7,205 nt of DNA from Thermococcus sp. (GTDB lineage: Archaea; Methanobacteriota_B; Thermococci; Thermococcales; Thermococcaceae): contig WAMH01000074.1 of NCBI GenBank assembly GCA_015522395.1, positions 1 through 7,205 on the forward strand. The letters are read 5' to 3'. Made by a program: the position numbers and the translations under genes. Below the pieces are notes generated by a model. It made no database searches, was not told where the DNA came from, and worked only from the letters and a program-made list of their open reading frames with translations. Shown here one piece after another: positions 1 to 5,679 of this stretch; within the stretch, counting starts at the first letter, position 1, and every line of letters begins with the position of its first letter.

Positions 1-1373
1 TTCCGGATGTGATATCCACCGGAGGAGAAGCATCAAACGGCTCGCTCGTCTTCAGTTTTTCCTACGCCGGCGAAAACTACTCCCTCCCGACGAAGGCCCT
101 GGGAGATTACCTTAAGCTGCTTAACTTCATAGATTCAAGCGGGTTAACGAATGAGTCTCTTTTGAAGCTGTTCCGCGCCGTTCCGTTCAGGGGTGGGGTT
201 CTGCTCTACCTTCCAAGCTACGGACTCGAGCCTTACACCCCGGAGCCGTATTCATTCCGGGAATACCTCCTCGTCCGGAACGAGTTCAACATTTACTCCC
301 CCTTTGGCTGGATTGGGCATTCCGGCTTCGTCTGCCTCCCGGACAATGGGACCCCCGGGAACCTGACAAAGGGCATCTTCCCGCCCCTGCTCTACTACCG
401 CGGCGGAGGGCTTATCCCCGTCATGAACATCTCAGTCGAGGCCTTCAACCGGACCCTTGGGGAGGGGGAAAGGTTTCTCTGCTCCTGGCCGGTGATGAGG
501 ATTCAGAACGAAAGTCGTGCGGAATTCGGGGGAAGCTCCTCTCCGCCAGAGTTCGAGCTTCCAATGGGTGGGAGAGTCTACCTCTCCCTGCTCAAGCCGA
601 TGCCCCACTACTCCCCGAACAACATGACGCTCATAGACTTCTGTCTGAACTCGAACGACTGCATGCACGCCGAATTTGACGGCGGTTCCCTCACATACCT
701 CAGGATTCCGTTTCCCGGCCTCTTCTACTACCTCAACGGCCGCTGGCTCTACCGTTCCATTGATTCAAGTGTCTGTTCAGAAGTCTGCACTTATGGAGAC
801 ACATCCCGCTACAACAGAACCTTCGTCTACAATCCGGCTGAGAAGACGCTGATTCCCTTGGAGTCATGGAACTCCAGTTCCTCTCCAAGAAGGGCAACTT
901 TCCAGCATCGTGGTTCTGTGAATAAGACCTCCATCCCCCTCCAGGGGTGCGCCCCAACGCCGGAAGCCGCCAAAATGCTCAAAAAGGTTCGTGTAGGAGA
1001 CGGCTTCATCTTCTACTATCCGGCCTACGCACCCAAGGCCTCCATCCTGGGGCACGAAACTGTCGTGCTCTGGGATTCATACAGTTCCGCCACCAGGGCG
1101 AGGCTGAACGAGACCTGCATCCTCTTTTACAGCCTTGGAGGGAACATAACGTTCGCGCTGAAGCCAAAAATAGCCCCAGTGAACGTTTCAGTGGGGATGT
1201 GGAACGTGGAGCTTGGCGTTCCCTACCTCGACACCTCAAACTCCCTGAACGTTTCCGTCGAGGTTCCAGAGAATACAAGCACGACGGAAACTCCTGGAGG
1301 GGGTGGAATATGCGGGCCTGCCCTCCTGGTCGGCATCTCCCTCGTTCCAGCCCTCATGAGGAGGCGCCGGTGA
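1..1373 (+). CDS. CGP-CTERM surface glycoprotein, 3' part (5' end outside window)
   Basis: The reading frame is open to the left edge; the codons before the GTG at position 9 are also sense, so this is probably the 3' part of a longer gene and no signal peptide is visible. The last 30 or so residues have a Thr-rich stretch, a Gly run, then ICGPALLVGISLVPALMRRRR: a Cys-Gly-Pro motif, a short hydrophobic segment and an Arg cluster. This matches the CGP-CTERM sorting signal of Thermococcales, thought to allow processing and anchoring of surface proteins. The rest has about 17 N-X-S/T sequons, very few Lys, and eight cysteines besides the CGP one, including two close pairs (DFC/NDC and SVC/EVC). 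That suits a glycosylated, perhaps disulfide-bonded exterior protein. The coding strand is more pyrimidine-rich than its neighbours, as expected from this residue content. I recognise no enzymatic domain, so its function is unknown. The cell-surface call is fairly secure. Confidence 0.85.
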   Translation, partial: PDVISTGGEASNGSLVFSFSYAGENYSLPTKALGDYLKLLNFIDSSGLTNESLLKLFRAVPFRGGVLLYLPSYGLEPYTPEPYSFREYLLVRNEFNIYSPFGWIGHSGFVCLPDNGTPGNLTKGIFPPLLYYRGGGLIPVMNISVEAFNRTLGEGERFLCSWPVMRIQNESRAEFGGSSSPPEFELPMGGRVYLSLLKPMPHYSPNNMTLIDFCLNSNDCMHAEFDGGSLTYLRIPFPGLFYYLNGRWLYRSIDSSVCSEVCTYGDTSRYNRTFVYNPAEKTLIPLESWNSSSSPRRATFQHRGSVNKTSIPLQGCAPTPEAAKMLKKVRVGDGFIFYYPAYAPKASILGHETVVLWDSYSSATRARLNETCILFYSLGGNITFALKPKIAPVNVSVGMWNVELGVPYLDTSNSLNVSVEVPENTSTTETPGGGGICGPALLVGISLVPALMRRRR

Positions 1374-1409
1374 AGCCCCACAAGAAAGCGCCAAGCCCCA
1401 CGAAAAAGC
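1373..1409 (+). repeat. 17-bp imperfect direct repeat before rpl39e
   Basis: AAGCCCCACAAGAAAGC (1373-1389) recurs as AAGCCCCACGAAAAAGC (1393-1409). The copies match at 15 of 17 bases and start 20 bp apart, about two helical turns. The second copy runs into the A-rich element just upstream of the putative L39e TATA box. The pair may be a duplicated activator or TFB-recognition site, or simply chance similarity in a short spacer. Confidence 0.6.
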
Positions 1410-1418
1410 TTAAAAAAG
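1401..1418 (+). promoter_or_regulatory. Putative BRE/TATA promoter of the L39e-L31e-aIF6-L18a operon
   Basis: The A-rich stretch CGAAAAAGC (1401-1409) resembles an archaeal TFB recognition element. It is followed directly by a TATA-like CTTAAAAAAG (1409-1418). A start about 25 bp downstream would fall near 1437-1442 and give a leader of roughly 25-30 nt containing the GGAGGTG ribosome binding site at 1455-1461. This is the only good promoter-like element in the 93-bp gap before rpl39e. Confidence 0.55.
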
Positions 1419-1466
1419 GATAGGCAAAGCATCGACAGGCATCATGATAATCCGGGAGGTGTAGTT

Positions 1467-1622
1467 ATGGCGAGAAACAAGCCGCTTGCGAAGAAGCTCA
1501 GACTTGCAAAGGCCGCGAAGCAGAACAGGCGCGTTCCGGTCTGGGTCATCGTCAAGACCAACAGGAAGGTCATGACCCACCCCAAGAGGAGAATGTGGAG
1601 AAGGACCAAGCTTAAGGAGTGA
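1467..1622 (+). CDS. rpl39e: Large-subunit ribosomal protein L39e (eL39)
   Basis: This 51-residue, strongly basic protein lies at the nascent-chain exit tunnel of the archaeal and eukaryotic large subunit. It begins MARNKPLAKKLRLAKAAKQN and has the family core RVPVWVIVKTNRKV (residues 22-35), then an Arg/Lys-rich tail containing HPKRRMWRRTKLK. Its length equals the usual 50-51 residues. The ATG at 1467 follows a GGAGGTG at 1455-1461 with a 5-nt gap. It heads a cluster whose next gene, L31e, starts 10 nt after its stop, so it is almost certainly co-transcribed with L31e. L39e and L31e are neighbours in many archaea. Confidence 0.97.
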   Translation: MARNKPLAKKLRLAKAAKQNRRVPVWVIVKTNRKVMTHPKRRMWRRTKLKE

Positions 1623-1632
1623 GGTGATTTGA

Positions 1633-1902
1633 ATGATCAAGCCGGGTGAGGAAGTTATATTCGTCGTCCCGATTCAGAAGATAAAGAAGCGCGTTCCGCG
1701 CTGGAAAAGGGCACCGAGGGCCGCTCGCTTCGTCCGCGAGTGGATAGCCAGGCACGCCAAGGCCGACGAGGTCATCATAGGCACCGACGTCAACGAGAAG
1801 ATCTGGGAGAGGGGAATAGAGAAGCCCCCGAGCAGGCTCCGCGTCAAGGTCATTGTCGAGGAGAGCGAAGGCAAGAGGATTGCCAAGGTCTCCCTCGCAT
1901 GA
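1633..1902 (+). CDS. rpl31e: Large-subunit ribosomal protein L31e (eL31)
   Basis: The 89-residue product is ribosomal protein L31e, which sits near the tunnel exit on the large subunit and in other organisms contributes to docking of nascent-chain factors. Family features are the VPIQKIKKRVPRWKRAPRAA stretch (residues 12-31), the following helix with ARFVREWIARHAKADEV, and the IGTDVNEKIWERGIEKPPSRLRVKV segment split over residues 49-73. Length is normal for the family. The start ATG lies 10 nt after the L39e stop and is preceded by GAGGTGATTT. It is the second gene of the ribosomal cluster; the next gene, aIF6, starts 27 nt downstream. Confidence 0.97.
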   Translation: MIKPGEEVIFVVPIQKIKKRVPRWKRAPRAARFVREWIARHAKADEVIIGTDVNEKIWERGIEKPPSRLRVKVIVEESEGKRIAKVSLA

Positions 1903-1929
1903 TTCCTTTTAATTTAAAGAGGTGACGAG

Positions 1930-2616
1930 ATGCACATAGAAAGGCTCGATTTTGAGAACTCCCCGTATCTTGGTGTTTACGGCACCGCGACCGATAGGGT
2001 AGTCTTGGTCAGGGAGGGCCTCGGCGAGAAGAAGCTCGAGGTTCTCAGGGACGTTTTGAAGGTCCCGCTCATCGAGACGAGCGTAATGAAGTCCAGGATA
2101 GTTGGAATTTTCGCAGCAGGCAACTCCAACGCGATAATCGTCCCCTGGTACGTCTGGGACGCCGAGCTTGATGCAATAAACGGGCAGCTCAGGGAGCACG
2201 GCGTTGATATGGAAGTGGTTCCCTTCCAGAGCACCTTAACTGCATTCGGCAACCTCATCCTGGCGAACGATAAGGCCGCCTTGGTCAGCGCCAAGTTCAG
2301 CCGCGAGGAGGCAAAGAAGCTCGAGGACATCTTAGGAGTCGAGGTCGAGAGGGGCATGATAGGAGACTACCACGCGGTTGGAAGCGTTGGAGTGGTCACC
2401 AACAGGGGCGGCCTTGTTCACCCGGAGGCAACCGATGAGGAGCTTGAGTGGCTCCGCGACCTCTTCAAGGTCGATATTTACGTCGGAACCGCCAACATGG
2501 GAGTTCCGTTCGTCGGTTCATGCATGCTGGCCAACTCTCACGGTGTCGTCGTCGGGCACCTGACCACGGGGCCGGAGATAGTTAAGATTGAGGAAGCGTT
2601 GGGTTTCCTTGACTGA
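1930..2616 (+). CDS. eif6: Translation initiation factor 6 (aIF6), ribosome anti-association factor
   Basis: The 228-residue product matches aIF6/eIF6 in length and sequence. The factor binds the large subunit and prevents premature joining with the small subunit; its eukaryotic relative also acts in 60S maturation. It has a five-fold repeated pentein fold. The recognisable start is MHIERLDFENSPYLGVYGTA, and later landmarks are NSNAIIVPWYV (residues 66-76), a TAFGNLILANDKAALVS segment, IGDYHAVGSVGVVTNRGGLV and VGTANMGVPFVGSCMLAN. The ATG at 1930 follows a GAGGTGA site at 1919-1925. The spacing of 27 nt after L31e and 17 nt before L18a indicates one operon. The order L39e-L31e-aIF6-L18a is common in Euryarchaeota, which supports the assignment. 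Confidence 0.97.
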   Translation: MHIERLDFENSPYLGVYGTATDRVVLVREGLGEKKLEVLRDVLKVPLIETSVMKSRIVGIFAAGNSNAIIVPWYVWDAELDAINGQLREHGVDMEVVPFQSTLTAFGNLILANDKAALVSAKFSREEAKKLEDILGVEVERGMIGDYHAVGSVGVVTNRGGLVHPEATDEELEWLRDLFKVDIYVGTANMGVPFVGSCMLANSHGVVVGHLTTGPEIVKIEEALGFLD

Positions 2617-2633
2617 TGACGGAGGTGTAAGCG

Positions 2634-2864
2634 ATGGAGGTTAAGGTCTTCCGCGTTAAGGGCGTCTTTGAGAGGAACGGGAAGAAGGAGAGGTTCAGCA
2701 GGGAGTACCGCGGGCTTAAGAAGGAGGACGTTATAGAGATCCTCTACTCCGAGATCGGCAGCAAGCACCGCGTTCCCAGGACCAAGATATGGATCGAGAG
2801 CGTTGAAGAGATAAAGCCCGAAGAGGCCGAGAACCCAATCGTCAGAAAGCTCAGCGGCCTCTGA
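2634..2864 (+). CDS. rpl18a: Large-subunit ribosomal protein L18a (LX/L20a)
   Basis: The 76-residue protein is the archaeal LX (L18a/L20a) large-subunit protein. It starts MEVKVFRVKGVF, continues with the basic FSREYRGLKKEDVIEILYSE segment (residues 22-41), and ends with SKHRVPRTKIWIESVEEI and an acidic-then-basic tail. Size is typical; archaeal LX is about 75-80 residues. The ATG at 2634 has a clear GGAGGTG at 2621-2627. It closes the ribosomal cluster. In many archaea the next genes would be prefoldin alpha and ftsY, but here a minus-strand gene begins to converge one base after this stop codon. Confidence 0.95.
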   Translation: MEVKVFRVKGVFERNGKKERFSREYRGLKKEDVIEILYSEIGSKHRVPRTKIWIESVEEIKPEEAENPIVRKLSGL

Positions 2865-2865
2865 T

Positions 2866-3642
2866 TCACTCCCATGTCGGTTCCACTGTGAACTCCATTT
2901 CTTCCCTCGCTTTTCCAGCTTCGAGGATGAGTGTGAACTCACCGTGTCCGCTCAGGCCGATGAATCCGTTCATTGCCCTCTGGAGCGCCTGCGGAGAAAG
3001 AACCTTCTCGTGGGACACGATCAGCGTAGGTTCCTTCAAGAACTCATATCTAAATCCCGCAGATTCCTCTTGGTAGAATAGAATGTCCCCAACGCTCTTC
3101 CCCCTCAGGACAACACTGACGTACCGTTTCTTATCCGGGTATTGTTCCACCCTTCCTTTCATGCCTCTCTCAAGGGGCGTCAGTGAGAGCTGAACGTATC
3201 CGTCCTTGGTTTCAAGCGTCATGCTCTCCTTGGGCATGACGAACCTGTAACCGGGCGTTGTGTAGAGGAGGAGCACCCCGTTCTTGAGCCTGTATCCCGG
3301 AAGTTCAAGGAGACCCGAGCCGGGCGTGTCTATCTCAATTCTGTAAGTCTCTGGTTCCAGTTCAAGCTCCGCGGAAACCCCGCTTTTTCTGGGAAAAAAC
3401 TTCCTTGAGGTGTTAAAAAGCCATCCTGATGAGTAACCACTCACGTAAGTCAACCTGCTTCCCCCAACTTTACCCCCAACGAGTACGCTGCTCCCCGCAA
3501 CGAACCTTCCGTATTCCACTTCCTCACTCTCCGGCAGGACAGCTGCATTGTCAAGAACCTCCACGCCCGAGAGGGTCCTTTCTATGGCCTTTCTACGGCC
3601 CTTCGAGAACGGCCCCCTCGGAAGAACTGCCACGGTCTGCAT
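2866..3642 (-). CDS. Uncharacterised protein, about 258 residues
   Basis: I do not recognise this family. The frame is open up to a TTG at 3693, but the ATG at 3642 is the better start: it has GGTGGTGAG immediately upstream and gives a protein beginning MQTVAVLPRGPFSKGRRKAI. The product is about 258 residues, has no cysteine, and shows no signal peptide or membrane segment. Its middle and C-terminal parts alternate hydrophobic and polar residues as in beta strands (for instance ELELEPETYRIEID, KNGVLLLY, RYVSVVLRGK, EFTLILEAG), so a mainly beta, cytoplasmic, possibly ligand- or protein-binding domain is likely. A short basic helix lies near residues 14-24. It follows the PP-loop gene on the same strand with a 31-nt gap and may be co-transcribed, though a TATA-like element also lies between them. 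Its stop is one base from that of rpl18a. Codon use and composition look native. Confidence 0.8.
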   Translation of the reverse strand: MQTVAVLPRGPFSKGRRKAIERTLSGVEVLDNAAVLPESEEVEYGRFVAGSSVLVGGKVGGSRLTYVSGYSSGWLFNTSRKFFPRKSGVSAELELEPETYRIEIDTPGSGLLELPGYRLKNGVLLLYTTPGYRFVMPKESMTLETKDGYVQLSLTPLERGMKGRVEQYPDKKRYVSVVLRGKSVGDILFYQEESAGFRYEFLKEPTLIVSHEKVLSPQALQRAMNGFIGLSGHGEFTLILEAGKAREEMEFTVEPTWE

Positions 3643-3671
3643 CTCACCACCGTCTTTAGTTGGATAGTGTT

Positions 3672-3688
3672 TGTTATACGCCTTTCCA
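3672..3688 (-). promoter_or_regulatory. Weak putative promoter of the uncharacterised minus-strand gene
   Basis: On the minus strand GGAAAGGCGTATAACA spans the last codons of the PP-loop gene. GGAAAG resembles a BRE and GTATAAC a TATA box about 35 nt before the ATG at 3642. A start about 25 nt downstream would leave a leader of some 8-10 nt that still contains the GGTGGTG. This is plausible, but read-through from the upstream gene would also explain expression. Confidence 0.3.
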
Positions 3689-4273
3689 CCCAAGAACCCT
3701 CGACTGGTAGTGGCTCTTTGGAAAGATTGTGAGCGGGTCGATGCCGTTCTCGCGGAGCAGATGCCTCAGCTCAACCTCGTAGTCCGCCTTCTGGAGTTCC
3801 TCACTCTCCCGGATTTCAACGACGAAGAGCCTCTCCGTTAGCTCCCTTATCGTCTTGTAGCCGAAGCCGAGGAGGGGTCTTACATAGGCGACGTTAAAGC
3901 GATCTTCTAAGGAGCGCGCCCTCGGCAGGTCGAGGAAGGGAACGCGGTCGTCCCTCCTGGTGCCGTCGCTTACCCTTTCGACTTCCGGAAGGGAAGCAAG
4001 CGCTTCCAAAGCCCTCTCGTGGATGAACTGGATGGCGTTGTTGGGGTGGCCGTCTTTAATTGCCATATCTGCCGCCTTCTCCAGTGTCTCCCTTGGCAGG
4101 TAGAGAACCCTGTGCTCGAAGCCGAGCCTCTCTGCGGTCTCCCTCGCGAAGCGCCAGTTGTCGAGCAGGCCGAAGCTCACCGTAACCAGCTCGACCTCGT
4201 AGCCGATTTTTGTGAGAATCCACGCGGCCAAGCTGGAGTCCTTTCCGCCTGAGTAGAGGTGATGGACGAGCAT
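3674..4273 (-). CDS. PP-loop ATP pyrophosphatase, probable tRNA-modification enzyme
   Basis: The 199-residue product has the N-type ATP pyrophosphatase loop LYSGGKDSSLAAW at residues 6-18, where SGGKDS binds ATP phosphates so that a substrate can be adenylated. A second conserved-looking motif, SDGTRRDDRVP, is at 102-112, and KSHYQSRVLG lies near the C-terminus. The size fits the compact archaeal PP-loop group once described as a tRNA 2-thiouridine-type modification subunit (COG2117, from memory). The protein has no cysteine, so it cannot itself carry a persulfide like ThiI or MnmA, nor bind zinc through Cys. The frame is open to a GTG at 4306, but the ATG at 4273 is preferred: an AGGGG lies 7 nt upstream, and the PP-loop then falls at the extreme N-terminus as usual. 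A diphthine-ammonia-ligase-like role is a less likely alternative. The family call is firm; the substrate is unknown. Confidence 0.85.
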   Translation of the reverse strand: MLVHHLYSGGKDSSLAAWILTKIGYEVELVTVSFGLLDNWRFARETAERLGFEHRVLYLPRETLEKAADMAIKDGHPNNAIQFIHERALEALASLPEVERVSDGTRRDDRVPFLDLPRARSLEDRFNVAYVRPLLGFGYKTIRELTERLFVVEIRESEELQKADYEVELRHLLRENGIDPLTIFPKSHYQSRVLGWKGV

Positions 4274-4304
4274 GGTTTGACCCCTTTCCCTCTCTGCACC
4301 CAAC

Positions 4305-4334
4305 ACCTTTAAAAGGCCAACCTTTATAAGGCCT
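4305..4334. promoter_or_regulatory. Divergent promoter built from a 15-bp tandem repeat with two TATA boxes
   Basis: ACCTTTAAAAGGCCA (4305-4319) is followed directly by ACCTTTATAAGGCCT (4320-4334), 13 of 15 bases identical. Each unit is nearly palindromic around a TATA-like core (CTTTAAAAG, CTTTATAAG). On the minus strand the first unit places a start about 25 nt downstream near 4286, giving a leader of about 13 nt for the PP-loop gene. On the plus strand the second unit places a start near 4351, just ahead of the GAGGTG of the YhbY-type gene. The two TATA cores are only 15 bp apart. Confidence 0.65.
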
Positions 4335-4368
4335 CCAGCAAACCGCGAGAAGCTTTGAGGTGAGAGAT

Positions 4369-4785
4369 ATGGAGAAACGCTTATCCGGAAAGGTGAGAAG
4401 GGCCATTCGCGTGAGATACTATGATATTCCCCCGCGAGCCTGGATAGGGAAGAAGGGACTTGATGATGGGGTCATTGACGAAATAAAGACTCAGCTCGAG
4501 AAGGACGGTATCCTCAAGGTCGAGATAAGGAAGGGTGCGCTCATCTCAACCGGCCTCGACAGAGGGGCACTCGCCAAAAAGGTCGCCGAGCTTACGGACA
4601 GCGAGCTGATAGACGTCCGCGGCAAAAGGTTTATATTGTTCAAGCCGAGGGAAGGTTGGGAAAAGTATTTAAGGAAGCTCCAGAGAAAGGAGCTTTCGAA
4701 GGAAAAACGGGAGGAGAAGCCCGTTAAGAAAGTCAAGCTCGACATCGCTAACTTTAGGCGTAAATTCAAGAAGGGGAGGGATTGA
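4369..4785 (+). CDS. YhbY/CRS1-type RNA-binding protein
   Basis: The product is about 138 residues from the ATG at 4369. A GTG at 4360 in the same frame would add MRD, but that GTG is part of the GAGGTG ribosome binding site (4357-4362), so the ATG is preferred. The middle carries a KH-like CRS1/YhbY RNA-binding domain: the Gly-rich loop IGKKG at 26-30, a helix with VIDEIKTQLEKDGILKVEI, then ALAKKVAELTDSELIDVRGKRFILFK up to about 92. The C-terminal 45 residues are very rich in Lys and Arg, as expected for extra RNA contacts. Bacterial YhbY associates with pre-50S particles and plant relatives act in group II intron splicing; the archaeal role is probably ribosome assembly, which fits S19e starting 3 nt after its stop. 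No enzymatic motif is visible. Confidence 0.88.
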   Translation: MEKRLSGKVRRAIRVRYYDIPPRAWIGKKGLDDGVIDEIKTQLEKDGILKVEIRKGALISTGLDRGALAKKVAELTDSELIDVRGKRFILFKPREGWEKYLRKLQRKELSKEKREEKPVKKVKLDIANFRRKFKKGRD

Positions 4786-4788
4786 AGA

Positions 4789-5241
4789 ATGGCCACGGTC
4801 TATGATGTTCCCGGTGATTTGCTCGTTGAAAGGGTCGCTCAGGCTCTCAAGGAGGTAGATGAGATAAAGCCGCCCGAGTGGGCACCCTTCGTTAAGACTG
4901 GAAGGCACAAGGAGAGACTTCCCGAGCAGGACGACTGGTGGTACTACCGCGTTGCCAGCGTCTTCAGGAAGGTCTACATCGACGGGCCAGTTGGGATAGA
5001 GAGACTTCGCACGTGGTACGGCGGAAGTAAAAACCGCGGACACGCTCCCGAGCACTTCTACAAGGCCAGCGGGAGCATAATCAGGAAGGCCCTCCAGCAG
5101 CTCGAAAGTGCGGGCTTCGTTCAGAAGGTCCCGGGCGAGGGAAGGGCAGTCACTCCGAAGGGTCAGAGCTTCCTCGACAAGGTTGCCACTGAGCTCAAGA
5201 AGGAGCTTGAGGAGCAGGTTCCGGAGCTCAAGAAGTACTGA
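4789..5241 (+). CDS. rps19e: Small-subunit ribosomal protein S19e (eS19)
   Basis: The 150-residue product is S19e, a winged-helix protein of the small-subunit head needed for 18S/16S-type rRNA maturation in eukaryotes. Landmarks are MATVYDVPGDLLVERVAQAL at the start, WAPFVKTGRHKERLP (31-45), DDWWYYRVASVFRKVYIDGPVG (split over 48-69), the family signature YGGSKNRGHAPEHF (77-90), and a C-terminal helix followed by a charged tail ending in ELKKY. Length is the archaeal norm. Its ATG lies 3 nt past the stop of the RNA-binding protein, and its GGGGAGGG ribosome binding site (4773-4780) lies inside that gene, so the two are translationally linked. A 92-bp gap with its own promoter-like element follows. 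Confidence 0.97.
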   Translation: MATVYDVPGDLLVERVAQALKEVDEIKPPEWAPFVKTGRHKERLPEQDDWWYYRVASVFRKVYIDGPVGIERLRTWYGGSKNRGHAPEHFYKASGSIIRKALQQLESAGFVQKVPGEGRAVTPKGQSFLDKVATELKKELEEQVPELKKY

Positions 5242-5253
5242 GGGCCCCGCCCT
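5241..5253 (+). terminator. Short GC hairpin after rps19e, possible 3' end signal
   Basis: AGGGCCCCGCCCT directly after the S19e stop can form a 5-bp stem (AGGGC with GCCCT) and a 3-base loop. It is followed by pyrimidine-rich CTTTGACATTTCTGCTCTC. Archaeal termination depends mainly on T-rich stretches, and the one here is interrupted, so this is a weak call. It could equally stabilise the 3' end of the transcript. Confidence 0.25.
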
Positions 5254-5284
5254 CAACTTTGACATTTCTGCTCTCTTGAAACGC

Positions 5285-5299
5285 GCAAAGTCTTTTAAC
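5285..5299 (+). promoter_or_regulatory. Putative BRE/TATA promoter of the PDCD5-family gene
   Basis: GCAAAG (5285-5290) looks like a BRE and TCTTTTAAC (5291-5299) like a TATA box, 35-40 nt before the ATG at 5334. A start about 25 nt downstream would fall near 5320, immediately ahead of the GGAGGTGA ribosome binding site at 5322-5329. This suggests the downstream genes have a start of their own in addition to read-through from rps19e. Confidence 0.5.
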
Positions 5300-5333
5300 T
5301 TCGGTTTCCCAATTTCAATCCGGAGGTGAGGGC

Positions 5334-5672
5334 ATGGCTGAGGACATAGAGGAAATCAGGAAGAAAAAGCTTATGGAGCTCCAGAAGCGCTATCTTGAGC
5401 AGCAGAGGGAGCAGGAGGAGGCCATGAAGAAGGAGATGGAGCTGGAGGCTCAGCTGGACGCGATAATGAGGAGGGTCCTCACTCCCGAGGCAAGGGAGAG
5501 ACTCGGCAGGGTGAAGCTCGTCAAACCAGAGCTAGCCAGGCAGGTTCAGCTCGTACTCGTTCAGCTCTACCAGGCGGGTCAGATCACCGAGCCGATAGAT
5601 GACGCCAAGCTCAAGAGAATCCTGGCTCAGATCGACGAGAGAACGCGCAGGGAGTACAGGATAAAGTGGTAG
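5334..5672 (+). CDS. PDCD5-family DNA-binding protein
   Basis: The 112-residue protein belongs to the archaeal/eukaryotic PDCD5 (TFAR19) family, annotated in archaea as a DNA-binding protein. Its N-terminus is a long, highly charged helix (residues 4-45; EEIRKKKLMELQKRYLEQQ and on) followed by ILTP-like VLTPEARERLGRVKLVKPELARQ (48-70), a helical bundle with VQLVLVQLYQAGQI and the terminal DERTRREYRIKW. Family members are about 110-125 residues, so it is full length. The ATG at 5334 follows GGAGGTGA with a 4-nt gap. It is placed between S19e and tfb; I recall the same arrangement in Thermococcus kodakarensis. Its cellular role in archaea is not settled; binding to DNA and to the prefoldin/chaperonin system have been proposed for family members. 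Confidence 0.93.
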   Translation: MAEDIEEIRKKKLMELQKRYLEQQREQEEAMKKEMELEAQLDAIMRRVLTPEARERLGRVKLVKPELARQVQLVLVQLYQAGQITEPIDDAKLKRILAQIDERTRREYRIKW

Positions 5673-5679
5673 TGGCCCC

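Noticed and set aside
947..1423. A 158-codon plus-strand frame overlapping the end of the surface glycoprotein gene
   Set aside because: It is Arg-rich and low in complexity, as expected from an off-frame reading of a GC-rich gene. The overlapping frame has a recognisable CGP-CTERM end, and this one has no ribosome binding site and runs over the L39e promoter.
1907..1917. T/A-rich TTTTAATTTAA between L31e and aIF6 as a promoter
   Set aside because: A start about 25 nt downstream would lie beyond the aIF6 ATG at 1930, so it cannot serve as its promoter with the usual spacing. It may only be A/T-rich spacer or a weak T-rich end signal.
2611..2622. CTGATGAC between aIF6 and L18a as the C box of a C/D guide RNA
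   Set aside because: The box deviates from RTGATGA and no suitable D box and second box pair is visible at the right distance; the bases are explained by the aIF6 stop and the following ribosome binding site.
2538..2942. A 134-codon minus-strand frame opposite the end of aIF6 and L18a
   Set aside because: It lies antisense to two well-identified genes and also overlaps the end of the minus-strand gene at 2866-3642; no family resemblance is seen.
4274..4306. Longer N-terminus of the PP-loop protein from GTG at 4306
   Set aside because: It would put the start codon inside the TATA repeat, and the added residues precede a PP-loop that normally sits at the very N-terminus. The ATG at 4273 has its own purine-rich site.
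4669..5265. A 198-codon minus-strand frame opposite S19e
   Set aside because: It is a mirror of the unmistakable S19e frame and the end of the RNA-binding gene, Leu-rich without family features, and has no promoter or ribosome binding site of its own.
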